A DNA stretch of 64,000 nt from Rufibacter latericius (GTDB taxonomy: Bacteria > Bacteroidota > Bacteroidia > Cytophagales > Hymenobacteraceae). This document shows positions 38,906 through 48,565 of this stretch, one piece after another. Location of the stretch: positions 186,001-250,000 of the forward strand of contig NZ_RJJD01000008.1 in NCBI RefSeq assembly GCF_003721515.1, written 5' to 3'. Position 1 is the first letter of the stretch; each line of letters begins with the position of its first letter. The translations under genes and the position numbers were made by a program. A model generated the notes under the pieces. The model was not told where the DNA came from, did no database searches, and was given only the letters and a program-made list of their open reading frames with translations.

Positions 38906-39337
38906 ATGAAAAGAATGCATGTAAACATCAGCGTAAGCAATCTGCAGGAATCTGTGGACTTCTATTCCGCCCTTTTTGCTGCCGAGCCAACTGTCCTGAA
39001 ACAAGACTATGCCAAATGGATGCTGGAAGATCCACGGGTGAACTTCGCACTCTCGGAACATGGAACGCAGATAGGCATCGAGCACTTGGGCATCCAAGCC
39101 GAAACACCCGAAGAAATGCTTGAGATTTATAGTCGCTTGGAGAAGGCGAAAGGCATTATTCAGGAGGAGGGAACTACCACTTGCTGCTACGCTCAGTCTG
39201 AGAAGTCTTGGATCAAAGATCCGCAAGGCGTGGAATGGGAAACATTTTATACATTTGGAGAAGCCACCAAATACAGCGGTGAGATTCAGGAAACGGCTTG
39301 CTGCGCCGCTACCTGTTGCCCCCCGGCCAGCGCTTAG
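38906..39337 (+). CDS. ArsI/CadI-like glyoxalase-fold C-As lyase
   Basis: 143 residues of the vicinal-oxygen-chelate fold. Predicted metal ligands are H5 (MHVNISV), H60 (GIEHLGIQ) and E112 (VEWETFY). The vicinal cysteine pair C93-C94 in TTTCCYAQSEKSW matches the trivalent-arsenical site of ArsI, which cleaves the C-As bond of organoarsenicals using Fe(II) and O2. A Cys-rich tail (CCAATCC, 132-138) gives further metal-binding capacity. Together with the acetyltransferase 26 bp downstream and the sigma factor beyond, it forms an organoarsenical-detoxification-like cluster. A CadI-type cadmium-induced role is the alternative name for the same family. Confidence 0.85.
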   Translation: MKRMHVNISVSNLQESVDFYSALFAAEPTVLKQDYAKWMLEDPRVNFALSEHGTQIGIEHLGIQAETPEEMLEIYSRLEKAKGIIQEEGTTTCCYAQSEKSWIKDPQGVEWETFYTFGEATKYSGEIQETACCAATCCPPASA

Positions 39338-39363
39338 TTTGTTAAAGCAAACCCTCTCAAACC

Positions 39364-39873
39364 ATGGAAACCCTTACTTCAGTTTCACTACAACCTTTGC
39401 AGGAAAAGCATTATCCCCTGGTAAAAGCTATCTATGAGCAAGGCATCAGCACCCAGAATGCCACTTTGGAGACTACGGCACCTGATTGGGACAAGTGGAA
39501 CGCGGGGCATCTCTCCCACAGCCGACTGGTTGCCCTAGACTCAGGCGGCAATGTAGCTGGGTGGGCCGCTTTAAGCCCGGTTTCCGGAAGGTGCGTGTAT
39601 GGCGGAGTAGCCGAGGTAAGTGTATACCTAGATGAGGAGTACCGTGGAAAAGGCATTGGGCAGACCCTGTTACAGGAACTGGTGACCTCTTCTGAAGCCA
39701 ACGGTATCTGGACGCTTCAGGCCGGCATACTAAAGGAAAACGAGGCTAGTGTGGCCTTGCACCTGAAATGCGGGTTCAGGGTAGTAGGGCTGCGCGAGCG
39801 CCTCGGTCAATTGAATGGACATTGGCGAGACACTTACCTACTGGAGCGAAGAAGCACCACTGTAGGGGTTTAA
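39364..39873 (+). CDS. GNAT N-acetyltransferase, ArsN/Pat-like
   Basis: 169 residues of GNAT fold. ATLETTAPDWDKWN and VAEVSVYLDEEYRGKGIGQTL match the phosphinothricin/arsinothricin acetyltransferase group; the second contains the acetyl-CoA-binding RGKGIG. GFRVVGLRERLGQLNG near the end is also typical. ArsN1 acetylates the arsenic antibiotic arsinothricin. Its place directly after an ArsI-like gene suits that role better than herbicide resistance. The spacing of 26 bp implies co-transcription. The substrate is inferred from context only. Confidence 0.82.
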   Translation: METLTSVSLQPLQEKHYPLVKAIYEQGISTQNATLETTAPDWDKWNAGHLSHSRLVALDSGGNVAGWAALSPVSGRCVYGGVAEVSVYLDEEYRGKGIGQTLLQELVTSSEANGIWTLQAGILKENEASVALHLKCGFRVVGLRERLGQLNGHWRDTYLLERRSTTVGV

Positions 39874-39892
39874 CTTCTAACTAGGATTCTCA

Positions 39893-39926
39893 TTTCAGGC
39901 CTGTTTTGCCGAAAACAGGCCTGAAA
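39893..39926 (+). terminator. Palindromic repeat / hairpin after arsN-like gene
   Basis: Perfect 15-bp stem TTTCAGGCCTGTTTT / AAAACAGGCCTGAAA with a GCCG loop, 20 bp after the stop. It is the most perfect single copy of the dispersed 3'-end palindrome family. It lacks a classical T-tail, so terminator function is inferred. Confidence 0.6.
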
Positions 39927-39956
39927 CGAGGTTTATTCATCACATAAAAGCAATCT

Positions 39957-40586
39957 ATGTGTCCTGAAACTAAATCTTGCGCCTCACCCACCACTACCTG
40001 CGGTACCAATGCTATGGAAGATCCATGTGCTGCAGTTGTTCCTATGTTTCTCACCTACCAGGAGGCGCTACAAGGCTTCATCCGTAAACGGGTCCTGAAC
40101 CAAGCCGATGCTGAGGATCTTTCACAGCAAGTCTTGTTGAAGGTGCATCACCACTGCGAAACTTTACCGAAGGTACGCAATGTGCGGGCGTGGCTATATG
40201 AGATTACCCGTCACGTGGTACATGATTTCTACCGGGCTCGCCAGCGCGAAGCCTACCTCTCTGAAGATTATGATTTGCCCTCTCCTTCGCTCCAGACCAA
40301 TCCAGCGCAAGAACTAGCCGATTGCGTGGTACCCCTGCTCCACCTGCTTCCTACTGAATATGCCGAACCGCTGCGCCTGAGTGATCTGGAAGGCGTTCCG
40401 CAGCAGGAAATTGCCGACAGGTTGGGGCTTACTCTTTCCGGAGCAAAGTCCCGAGTGCAACGGGCAAGAGAGAAACTGAAGGCAGTTTTCCTGGAGTGCT
40501 GCCACTTGGAACTGGATCGGCAAGGCCGTCTTATCAGTGCCGAGATCAGGCCCGATTGTAAGGCGCTGCAGCATTGCGCTACTTGA
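39957..40586 (+). CDS. SigZ-like ECF-type RNA polymerase sigma factor
   Basis: 209 residues. Region 2 runs from about 38 to 95 (LTYQEALQGFIRKRVL, DAEDLSQQVLLKVH, RAWLYEITRHVVHDFYR). Region 4 is at about 125-180 with PQQEIADRLGLTLSGAKSRVQRAR. Both ends carry clustered cysteines (CPETKSCASPTTTC; ECCHLELDRQGR, DCKALQHC), a feature of SigZ that suggests metal or thiol-reactive sensing. SigZ genes are often found with ars-type genes in Bacteroidota. It could direct transcription of this cluster in response to arsenicals, since no ArsR repressor is present. A repeat hairpin follows the stop. Confidence 0.85.
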   Translation: MCPETKSCASPTTTCGTNAMEDPCAAVVPMFLTYQEALQGFIRKRVLNQADAEDLSQQVLLKVHHHCETLPKVRNVRAWLYEITRHVVHDFYRARQREAYLSEDYDLPSPSLQTNPAQELADCVVPLLHLLPTEYAEPLRLSDLEGVPQQEIADRLGLTLSGAKSRVQRAREKLKAVFLECCHLELDRQGRLISAEIRPDCKALQHCAT

Positions 40587-40606
40587 CCGAAGAAGAAACT
40601 TTTCAC

Positions 40607-40640
40607 GTTTTAGGGCCTATTTTATGAAAACGGGCCTAAA
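40607..40640 (+). repeat. 3'-end palindromic repeat after sigZ-like gene
   Basis: 34-bp imperfect palindrome GTTTTAGGGCCTATTTT / GAAAACGGGCCTAAA, 20 bp after the stop. Family member with probable terminator role. Confidence 0.65.
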
Positions 40641-40716
40641 TCTTTCTGAGTCACCTCAGCCCTACCTTTCCTTCCTGTCTCTTTTCCTTTGATATAAGAG
40701 AGTGAGCCATTTTCGG

Positions 40717-40724
40717 TAACTTTG
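40717..40724 (+). promoter_or_regulatory. -7 promoter element of the flavin oxidoreductase gene
   Basis: TAACTTTG, 48 bp before the ATG at 40773. A TTTG occurs at 40688-40691, but the 25-nt gap is longer than the usual 19-20. Confidence 0.4.
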
Positions 40725-40772
40725 GCAGAACCCCTTTTGCCTCTTATCTTTGAGGTGGCTTATCCTGCATTT

Positions 40773-42356
40773 ATGTCTTCTCCCGTTACAGCTCTCATTA
40801 TTGGAGCTGGTCCGGCCGGTTTAACGGCTGCCCATGAATTTCTGCAACATACTCACGTGCACCCTTATGTGGTAGAAGCAACAGATCGCATCGGCGGAAT
40901 TTCGGCAACCATCAATTACAAGGGAAACCGAATGGACATTGGCGGACACCGCTTCTTCTCCAAATCTGACCGGGTAATGGATTGGTGGCTTTCTATTCTG
41001 CCTTTGCAATTAGAAGCGGGCCAAACCCTTGGTGCCCTAAATTACCGCGGGAAAAGCAGAATCATCCCCACGGTTTCTGCCACGGACCCATCCGCCGGAG
41101 ACAATGTCATGTTGTTGCGCCAACGCAAATCGCGGATTTTCTTTCGACGCAAGTTCTTTGACTACCCTCTTTCTTTCTCCGTGGGAACCCTTACCCAATT
41201 GGGGATAGGATGGTCCACCAAAGCCGTTCTGAGCTACCTGAAACAGGTAGTAAGACCCATCCCGCAGGAAAAGAACCTGGAGGAATTCTTCATCAACCGG
41301 TTCGGCAAACACCTGTACCTGACGTTTTTCAAAGCGTACACTGAGAAAGTTTGGGGCGTGCCTTGCCAGCAGATAAGTGCCGAGTGGGGAGCACAACGCA
41401 TCAAGGCCTTGTCCATCACCCAGGCGGCGAAACATTTTTTGCGGCAACAGTTCTTTTCGCCATCGGCAGACTTTACCCAGAAGGAAACCGAGACTTCCCT
41501 TATTGAGCAGTTCCTGTACCCAAAATTAGGCCCAGGGCACCTTTGGGAAGTTGTTACCAAGCAAATAAAGGAGCAAGGCGGTGAGGTGCACATGCAGCAG
41601 AAGGTAGTAGGGCTAGAGATAAAAGAAAACAAGATCGTATCGGCTACTATCCTGGATAGTACCACGGGGACTACCTATCAGGTGGAACCGGAGTACGTGA
41701 TTTCTACCATGCCCATCCGTAGCCTGATTCGGGCTTTAGGGGATGTGGTACCCTCCGATGTTCGGGAAATTGCGGAAAACCTTCCCTACCGCAATTTCAT
41801 CTCCGTTGGATTACTCTTGCATAAATTAGCTATCCAGACCGAGGACAACCACTTGATTCAGGACAACTGGATTTACATCCAGGAGCCCGATGTACAGGCT
41901 GGCCGTCTGCAATTATTCAACAACTGGAGCCCGTTCCTGGTCACAGACCCAGACAAGGTGTGGCTGGGCGTGGAATACTTCTGCCAGGAAGAAGATGCTC
42001 TCTGGCAAATGTCAGAAGCAGACTTGCAGCAATTAGCCCTTGAAGAACTGGATAAACTAGGCATCATCTCCGCGGATCAGGTTATTGATGGCACTGTGGT
42101 CAAAATGCCGAAGGCCTACCCTGCTTACTTCGGCTCCTATAATGAGTTCCCCAAAGTGCAGGCGTATCTGGATAACATCGAAAACCTGTTCCTGGTGGGC
42201 CGAAACGGTATGCACAAATACAACAACCAGGATCACTCTATGCTCACAGCCATGCTGGCAGTGGAAAACATTGCAGCCGGCAGAACAGATAAAGCGAATC
42301 TTTGGGAGGTGAACACCGAGCAGGAGTACCATGAACATGCCGCTGATGAAAAGTAG
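40773..42356 (+). CDS. FAD-dependent oxidoreductase, UGM/amine-oxidase-like
   Basis: 527 residues from ATG 40773. An in-frame ATG at 40722 would add 17 unrelated residues and would start inside the promoter. The FAD-binding Rossmann motif is [10 protein letters not shown] at 11-20, followed by [10 protein letters not shown] and [10 protein letters not shown], resembling UDP-galactopyranose-mutase-like and flavin amine oxidase proteins. The C-terminal [18 protein letters not shown] closes the FAD site. It overlaps the following GT-C gene by 26 bases, so its job is probably linked to lipid- or sugar-modifying membrane enzymes, for example a nucleotide-sugar or polyprenyl intermediate. Substrate unknown. 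Confidence 0.82.
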   Translation: MSSPVTALIIGAGPAGLTAAHEFLQHTHVHPYVVEATDRIGGISATINYKGNRMDIGGHRFFSKSDRVMDWWLSILPLQLEAGQTLGALNYRGKSRIIPTVSATDPSAGDNVMLLRQRKSRIFFRRKFFDYPLSFSVGTLTQLGIGWSTKAVLSYLKQVVRPIPQEKNLEEFFINRFGKHLYLTFFKAYTEKVWGVPCQQISAEWGAQRIKALSITQAAKHFLRQQFFSPSADFTQKETETSLIEQFLYPKLGPGHLWEVVTKQIKEQGGEVHMQQKVVGLEIKENKIVSATILDSTTGTTYQVEPEYVISTMPIRSLIRALGDVVPSDVREIAENLPYRNFISVGLLLHKLAIQTEDNHLIQDNWIYIQEPDVQAGRLQLFNNWSPFLVTDPDKVWLGVEYFCQEEDALWQMSEADLQQLALEELDKLGIISADQVIDGTVVKMPKAYPAYFGSYNEFPKVQAYLDNIENLFLVGRNGMHKYNNQDHSMLTAMLAVENIAAGRTDKANLWEVNTEQEYHEHAADEK

Positions 42357-43905
42357 CATTCGCTTAGGTAACTCAACTTTTGCCTTACTTTTTACCCTGG
42401 TTTATGGCCTGTTGTTAGCTTGGTTCATGAGTTACCATGAAATGTGGTTTGACGAAACGGAACCATGGCTTTTGGCACGTTATAGCGAATCTTATGCTGA
42501 ACTGCTTTACAACAAACGGTTTGAAGGGCATCCAAACCTATGGTACAGCCTATTATTCGTTATCACCCAATTCACTACTACCTTAAAGGCTCTCCAGATT
42601 ACCCAAGGCATCTTTGCGGTTGGATTCGTGTATGTGTTCCTGCGTTTTGCCCCGTTTTCCCGTCTGATCAAACTTCTGATCTGTTTTGGGTACTATGGGC
42701 TTTATGAATATGGAATCATCAGTAGGCTGTACGCTATTGAAATGCTTTTCTTGTTTTTGGTTTGCACCTTCTATCCTAAGCGCTTCTTCCACTGGTACAG
42801 CTACATTCTCCTACTGGTCCTACTCGCCCAAACTAACTTGTTCGGCTTTTTTACGGCTGGAGTACTGGGTCTCCTGCTGTTTTCTGAGGCTTTAGGGATA
42901 TGGAAAGAAACTCCAAATTGGAAATCTCCTTCTGTCTGGCAGAAAACAACAGGAATCCTCCTTTGGACGCTAGGCTGCTCTTTCTCCTTATGGAGCATGG
43001 TGCGCCCAAACGAAGGCAATGGATTGCCCTACACGTTCTTTCACCCCTACTATGTTTATCAAGCGGCCGCTCGGGTTTGGCAAGCCTTTGCACCTGTACC
43101 TGAGTTCAGCACTTCTTTCTGGAACACGTCTTTCCTGCCCGTAAGACTTGAAATACCCTTGACTGCCTTACTATTGGTGGTACTCTTTGGAGTTTTCTAC
43201 CGTACCAAGCGCTTGTTGATTTGTCTCTTTGTCCTATTTTTTGCTTTATTCTGTCTTTTTGCCTTAAAAATGGAGGGCAGTATGAGACATCATGCTCATT
43301 TCTTTTTTTACACCAACGCATTTCTTTGGCTGAAAGTCCACTATAATCAAAGCAACGTAGAACCGGCCCCGAACAAGCAAACCCCGTTGCGCCAAGACAA
43401 ATTTGTATCCTTCAGTTTGCCGGTCTTTGGGTTTCTACAACTTTTTGCCGGGGTGTACGCCCTTAAAACAGAAGTAGAACACCCTTTTTATGTAGGGAAA
43501 CAGGTAGCACAGTTCCTAAACACGGTGCCTACTCACTATATCCTTGCCACCGATGAAGGAGTGGCGAATTCTAATATTACCGCCTACATAGGTAGACCAA
43601 TTTTTAACCTTCCAACAGGCAATCTTAAAAGTTACTATACGCTTGACCCCTACGAAGTAAATGACTTGCGACCCTATGTTTTACTAGACTGGGCTATGGC
43701 TTTGGCAAAACAAAAACAAACACCTGTTATATTAATTTGCCGGTCAGAACTTCCTATCCAATGGGCTAGTGCTCCGGTTCAACCCATTGCCATTTTCAGG
43801 AAGGATTCTATTACGAAGTTTGCCTTTTTCCTTTATCGGATAGACCCACTTCCCCTTTCAAATAGAAACATGATGGCTGAATATCCTGCCATATTAAAGG
43901 ACTAA
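42331..43905 (+). CDS. GT-C-like membrane glycosyltransferase, paralog 1
   Basis: 524 residues, roughly 11 membrane helices, then a C-terminal soluble part (about 400-524). The first extracytoplasmic loop has [20 protein letters not shown], a DE-type catalytic loop as in GT39/ArnT/PMT-like GT-C enzymes that use polyprenyl-phosphate sugars in the periplasm. [11 protein letters not shown] and [16 protein letters not shown] are conserved with the next gene. AGGAG five bases before the ATG at 42331 supports this start, which lies inside the end of the flavin oxidoreductase gene. It is the first of two adjacent paralogs. Confidence 0.78.
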   Translation: MNMPLMKSSIRLGNSTFALLFTLVYGLLLAWFMSYHEMWFDETEPWLLARYSESYAELLYNKRFEGHPNLWYSLLFVITQFTTTLKALQITQGIFAVGFVYVFLRFAPFSRLIKLLICFGYYGLYEYGIISRLYAIEMLFLFLVCTFYPKRFFHWYSYILLLVLLAQTNLFGFFTAGVLGLLLFSEALGIWKETPNWKSPSVWQKTTGILLWTLGCSFSLWSMVRPNEGNGLPYTFFHPYYVYQAAARVWQAFAPVPEFSTSFWNTSFLPVRLEIPLTALLLVVLFGVFYRTKRLLICLFVLFFALFCLFALKMEGSMRHHAHFFFYTNAFLWLKVHYNQSNVEPAPNKQTPLRQDKFVSFSLPVFGFLQLFAGVYALKTEVEHPFYVGKQVAQFLNTVPTHYILATDEGVANSNITAYIGRPIFNLPTGNLKSYYTLDPYEVNDLRPYVLLDWAMALAKQKQTPVILICRSELPIQWASAPVQPIAIFRKDSITKFAFFLYRIDPLPLSNRNMMAEYPAILKD

Positions 43906-43947
43906 TTGGCGCCTTGCTCCATTGAAGAAAACCAGTAAACCAGCTAC

Positions 43948-45492
43948 ATGCGCCTACCTTCCCAAAACAGCTTGTTTGCCCTGGTATTTACAATGCTATA
44001 CGCTTTGTTGCTGGCCCGACTCATGCCTTTTCACGAACTTTGGTTTGATGAAACCGAGCCTTGGTTGTTGGCTCTCTACAGCAATTCCTATGCAAAACTT
44101 CTTCAAAACAAGGTGTATGAGGGACATCCAAATCTCTGGTACAGTTTGTTGTTCGTAGTCACTAGGTTTACCCAAGACTTACGTGCTTTACAAGTGTGTC
44201 AGTTTGGCGTTGCGGTAGGGTTTGTCTTTGTTTTCCTGAGGTACGCACCCTTTCATTGGCTCCTCCGGATATTATTTTGCTTTGGCTATTATGGCCTGTT
44301 TGAATACGGCCTCATCAGCCGCCTGTATGCGTTGGAGTTACTGACCACTTTTCTGATCTGTGCCCTGTACCCCACCCGTTTTAGGACTTGGTACCTATTT
44401 CTTCTGATATTGGTAGTTAATGCCCAAACCCATCTTTTTGGCTTGTTTTTCTCCGGTGCTATTGGTATTCTACTGTTTTCTAAAGCATTTGGCATTTGGA
44501 AAGATTCCCCGCAACACCAAGTCCTTTCTCAAGCAAAGCGATGGACTGGGATTCTCATTTGGATTTTTGGCTGTACTTACGCAGTATTTAGCATATTACG
44601 CCCTGCAGAATCAAGTCATGTGATGCTTAATCTCAGGGCACTTACTAGGCCTTGGCAGGCTTTCTACCCGATCCCCCACTTTCTCGTGGACTTCTGGAAC
44701 TCCTCTACCTTGAGCCCTTCCTTAGCAGGTTATACTTGTGAAGCCTTCTTGTCCTTAGGGATTATTCTGTTTGTGCTGCACTGTTTTAAATCAGTGAAAC
44801 GGCTCTTCTTGCCTTATTTGCTTTTGATAGGTCTCCTAAGCTCCTTTTTCGCATTCAAGTATGTGGGAAGTATCAGGCATTTCGGGCACTTCTTTCTCTT
44901 TACCTTAGCCTTCACCTGGCTCCTTTACTTTTACCGAAACACCTCTCTTAAAGCACGTATTGCGTTTACCCGACTGCAAACATTTCTTTTCCTTGCTACT
45001 TCTATCCAGTTGATTGTGGGGGCATATGCAACTTATATAGACGTTAAACATCCTTTCCACCCAGCAAAGAAAACGGCGGCATTCCTGAAAGAGCAGGTAC
45101 CGGTTTCAGACATTCTCGTCTTGGAAGATGACATCATTCCATCCTCCATTGTGGCCTATTATGGCAAGCCAATCCTTTACCTACCTAAGTTAAAACCAAG
45201 TTCTTTTTTCCAGCCAGGCAGTCTGGAAAAAAACGAGTTAAGTCTCTATCAGATGCTGGATTGGGCATGGGCCCTCGCCCATAAAGAAAACAGGCGGGTC
45301 ATACTGGTTTCTTCACAGGAGATTGACCTTAATTGGTATTCTTTACCAGTAACGGTTTTTGCACGCTTCGATGAACCTACAATCACGGCGCATTATTTCT
45401 TATTGTACCAAATAGACCCGCTTCCATTGCCCCAGAAAGACTTTGTGGGTGGAACGCCACAAGGGGCACCATCACAATCTCTCATTCCTTAA
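43948..45492 (+). CDS. GT-C-like membrane glycosyltransferase, paralog 2
   Basis: 514 residues, same topology as paralog 1. [35 protein letters not shown] and YGLFEYGLISRLYALE are shared almost residue for residue. Identity looks above 50% over the first 250 positions and lower in the soluble C-terminal region, which is where acceptor choice may lie. The gap to paralog 1 is 42 bp. The soluble tail ends with YQIDPLPLPQKDF, matching [12 protein letters not shown] in paralog 1. Both probably transfer sugars from polyprenyl phosphate to a periplasmic acceptor. Confidence 0.78.
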   Translation: MRLPSQNSLFALVFTMLYALLLARLMPFHELWFDETEPWLLALYSNSYAKLLQNKVYEGHPNLWYSLLFVVTRFTQDLRALQVCQFGVAVGFVFVFLRYAPFHWLLRILFCFGYYGLFEYGLISRLYALELLTTFLICALYPTRFRTWYLFLLILVVNAQTHLFGLFFSGAIGILLFSKAFGIWKDSPQHQVLSQAKRWTGILIWIFGCTYAVFSILRPAESSHVMLNLRALTRPWQAFYPIPHFLVDFWNSSTLSPSLAGYTCEAFLSLGIILFVLHCFKSVKRLFLPYLLLIGLLSSFFAFKYVGSIRHFGHFFLFTLAFTWLLYFYRNTSLKARIAFTRLQTFLFLATSIQLIVGAYATYIDVKHPFHPAKKTAAFLKEQVPVSDILVLEDDIIPSSIVAYYGKPILYLPKLKPSSFFQPGSLEKNELSLYQMLDWAWALAHKENRRVILVSSQEIDLNWYSLPVTVFARFDEPTITAHYFLLYQIDPLPLPQKDFVGGTPQGAPSQSLIP

Positions 45493-45529
45493 AGACATAT
45501 CGTTTGCGGCCTGAATTCTGGGAAACCAT

Positions 45530-47611
45530 TCAAAAACGATAACGCACCTGTACCCGCACATCAGTGCGCTTGGGCCCTTGGATTTGCTCTAACCCAGAAC
45601 TGACGGTACGTTGCCCGCGGTAGTGGGTATGACTTAGCTTAACCCAAAAATCTAAGTGGCGGGAGATGCCTTGCTGAGCCAACAGGTACACATGGGTACC
45701 TCTACCAGCAAAGGCGGGGATTGAAAAGGCATACAGCACATCCTGTTCTGGTACATAGAGGCGAGTGTCATAATCATCGGTATGGAAAAGGGCGTATCGG
45801 GCGCTGAGGCGGGTGGCTTTGTATTCCCAACTCACATCCTGAGAGGTGAAAAAACCGGTTCTGCTGGGGCCGCTTTGCCGGAAACGGCTGGCCTGGACTC
45901 TGGAACGTAACCGGAGGGTCGGCAGAGGACTTACATCCAGGAGCAATAGGAAGCGATGGGCATGGGTATCAGTTACCTGCCGAAGGGCTTCCCCTGCGTT
46001 GGTTTGGTTGCGGGCTTTGCGTTCAAACTGGTACTGGCCGTAAAGCAGCGTGGTTTTGGAGGGCATGAACTGCAACCGTACTAAATATTCTTCTCCATCA
46101 GAAGGGGCATCTACCCGGTAACGGAGCCATGGGAAGGAAAAGCGGTCGTAATAGCCGGTGAGTTGCCATCGGTTGCTTAGTTTCAGTTTAAGACCGGTAT
46201 ACAGCCCGTTTTCGTTCTGGTTTCGGCTTGCCTCGCCAAAAGCGGATCCGTACAGCGTGTGGAATTCACGGGCGTAATACCGGTACAGCAACGCCACTTC
46301 CACTTTCTCAGACAAACTCGCCAAGACCCCATTCACGGTACCCGAAGCGCCATTTCCTGAGCGGGCGGTTTCCCCGAAGAAGTTAAGATTCTGCCACAGA
46401 TAACTGTAGTGCAGCCCCACCGCCGTGTTCTGTTTCCCGCTGAAGGTAAACATATTGTACGGCTCTGGTTTTTGCTGCAGCGCTACATTGAAGAAGGTGT
46501 GCAAAGCCGTTAGCCCAAAGCTGAAAGTTTGTTCAGGATTCCGGTAGGTGACATTGCCGCCCAGCACCTGTTCCCGCTCCCTCTGCCGATTAGCCAACTC
46601 AGTGGGCGTGCGGTGCAGGCCTGAGGTTTGAAGTCCGCCTAACTCTACTAAGGTAGTATCTTCTTGCAAATTATTTCCGGCAGAAGCGTCTACCCTGCGA
46701 TTGGAGTAAAACAAAGTGGTTTCAACTCTCCGCCAATGATGCGTGGTGGCAACTCCCCGAAAAAAGTTGGCTTCCAATGAGGAGGTATGCGGCCGAATGC
46801 CCAATTGGTTGCGCCGGACAGTAGTAATGGTCTCGCTGCCTTTGCCCACGCCCAAGCCGCTGGAGAGCAGCAAGCCCTGCCCAAACTGAAGTTGGTAATC
46901 ACCCAAGGCGATGGTCTTGAAGGCCCCTCGGTCATACACCTGGGCGTGCGCCGAGAGGAAATCGAAGCCGTAGATCCGTTGGCCGAGGTTCCACGTGAAG
47001 GACTCTCCCGCATCTTTCTCGGCGGTGACTCCGAAGCTGAAATCCTTCGGATGGCTTAATCGGTACCGGAGCAGATATTTATCCGGAGAACCTACGTAAC
47101 GGGTGATGGACCGTCCTTCGGGCGGAGTGTAGCCCCGGCGCTCCTGCAAAGTGCGGTCATACCTGAATAGCCACGTGTGGGTATCGGCATTCTTTAGGCG
47201 TTCTTTCCAGGAACGTTGCCCCATCTGGCCCATGGCGGCTAGGGTGACAAACGGAAGTAGCCTCCGGATGGTCAGCAAATCAAACCCAGGGATGGCCTGT
47301 AGTTCATAGAGGCTGATCAGGCGGCCGTTCTCTTGTATGTGCTGCAACAGAGCAGAAATCTGCCCCTCGGAAAGTAGCCAAAGCCCCCGGAGCTCGTCTC
47401 TGGAAGCTCGGTTCAAATCCAAAGGTTGGCGGTAGTACTGAAGGAGGGTTTCGTAAAGGTCTTCGTAGGAAACGGGGTTCTCATCGTCTTGCTGCGCGAA
47501 AAGCTCCTGCACCAGCAGTTCCACATCTACTGCGGGTCGGGGAACGTCCTGGCCAACTACCCTCTGTTTTAGGCCCCAAATCAGGAAAAGAAGCAAAAAG
47601 CAGAACCTCAT
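45530..47611 (-). CDS. Helix-hairpin-helix outer-membrane barrel protein
   Basis: 693 residues. A signal peptide (about 1-20) is followed by a short helical part and a helix-hairpin-helix domain (about 65-122; PLDLNRASRDELRGL, LYELQAIPGFDLLTIRRLLP). The remaining ~550 residues have alternating aromatic/polar beta-strands and end in RTDVRVQVRYRF with a terminal Phe, as in outer-membrane beta-barrels. HHH-plus-barrel proteins are widespread in Bacteroidota and uncharacterised. The gene overlaps the upstream barrel gene by four bases, so the two are probably made and work together. Confidence 0.82.
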   Translation of the reverse strand: MRFCFLLLFLIWGLKQRVVGQDVPRPAVDVELLVQELFAQQDDENPVSYEDLYETLLQYYRQPLDLNRASRDELRGLWLLSEGQISALLQHIQENGRLISLYELQAIPGFDLLTIRRLLPFVTLAAMGQMGQRSWKERLKNADTHTWLFRYDRTLQERRGYTPPEGRSITRYVGSPDKYLLRYRLSHPKDFSFGVTAEKDAGESFTWNLGQRIYGFDFLSAHAQVYDRGAFKTIALGDYQLQFGQGLLLSSGLGVGKGSETITTVRRNQLGIRPHTSSLEANFFRGVATTHHWRRVETTLFYSNRRVDASAGNNLQEDTTLVELGGLQTSGLHRTPTELANRQREREQVLGGNVTYRNPEQTFSFGLTALHTFFNVALQQKPEPYNMFTFSGKQNTAVGLHYSYLWQNLNFFGETARSGNGASGTVNGVLASLSEKVEVALLYRYYAREFHTLYGSAFGEASRNQNENGLYTGLKLKLSNRWQLTGYYDRFSFPWLRYRVDAPSDGEEYLVRLQFMPSKTTLLYGQYQFERKARNQTNAGEALRQVTDTHAHRFLLLLDVSPLPTLRLRSRVQASRFRQSGPSRTGFFTSQDVSWEYKATRLSARYALFHTDDYDTRLYVPEQDVLYAFSIPAFAGRGTHVYLLAQQGISRHLDFWVKLSHTHYRGQRTVSSGLEQIQGPKRTDVRVQVRYRF

Positions 47612-48444
47612 GGCTGCAGCTCCTTCTTCAACTGATAAGCCACAGACAAGTAATTGCTGATGCCCAATTGATGTTGCGTCCCTAGAGCATAGGCTACCTG
47701 GAACTGCTTGAAACGAACATCCACGCCTGCGGCACCCGCCCGGGTTCCGGTGTTAAACCCGGTTCTCAGACCGAGGGCAGGAAGCAAACGATATTCGATA
47801 CCGCCTTTAACCGCCACCGGGTACTCCAACTCTTTTTCGACTTCCAACACCAGCAGCACTTTGGTAGCTGCCTGAAAACTTAGCCCAAGTTTCATGACGG
47901 TGGGTACGCGCTCGTCTTCAAACTCGGCCAGTTTGGCTTGGTTCAGGTTGTAGATGTGTGCCCCGAAGGAAAGTTTGGGTAACAGGTCAGACTGGATTCC
48001 CATGCTCAGGGCCACCGCTTTGCGACTGCCCCACTCCTGTACCCGCACCTGTAACAGATCGGCTTTCAGTCCGAGCCGTACTACACCCAATTGGTGCGCC
48101 AACCCGATTCCTAATCGCTGCTCATTGTACAACTCCCCACCAAAGCGCTGCACGTCTACGCCAATAGCCCCGAACCTTGTCGTTGGGTACACCCCCAGCA
48201 AGCCCACGGTGGTAAGTTCTTTCAGGGAGAATCGGTTGTGGGCGTAAGCGCCTAGTTCAGGTTTCTTCAGGGCCGCTATGCCCGCGGGATTGTTGCTCAA
48301 CGACCAGACATCGGCTAAGGTCACCGCGCCTCCGCCCAAACTCACGGCCCGCGCTCCTACCGCTGAATTGTTGATTTGCCCTTGGGTATACAAGGGATGG
48401 CACAGTAAAAGGAGAAGCAAACCAAAACGTAGAAGTCGCGGCAT
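47608..48444 (-). CDS. PorQ/PorV-like outer-membrane beta-barrel protein
   Basis: 278 residues. A signal peptide (LLRFGLLLLLLCHPLYTQGQ) precedes NNSAVGARAVSLGGGAVTLADVWSLSNNPAGIA, a stretch shared by PorV/PorQ and FadL-like barrels of Bacteroidota. Amphipathic strands run to the C-terminus. It might act in the type IX secretion apparatus or as a general channel; the sequence alone does not decide. Four-base overlap with the HHH barrel gene downstream. Confidence 0.72.
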   Translation of the reverse strand: MPRLLRFGLLLLLLCHPLYTQGQINNSAVGARAVSLGGGAVTLADVWSLSNNPAGIAALKKPELGAYAHNRFSLKELTTVGLLGVYPTTRFGAIGVDVQRFGGELYNEQRLGIGLAHQLGVVRLGLKADLLQVRVQEWGSRKAVALSMGIQSDLLPKLSFGAHIYNLNQAKLAEFEDERVPTVMKLGLSFQAATKVLLVLEVEKELEYPVAVKGGIEYRLLPALGLRTGFNTGTRAGAAGVDVRFKQFQVAYALGTQHQLGISNYLSVAYQLKKELQP

Positions 48445-48565
48445 AGACAGTGGACGTGGTGGGTCTCTGCTTTACGAATCTTCCTTTAAAATGGTAGTCC
48501 TTAAATATTTAGTTTTACTATATTCATACAACCTATTCCTTCCTATTGCCTCAAAATTAAAATCC

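Noticed and set aside
48278..48565. Upstream extension of the small secreted Cys-rich protein
   Set aside because: It runs through the antisense of the PorQ-like gene; the signal peptide begins at 48566.
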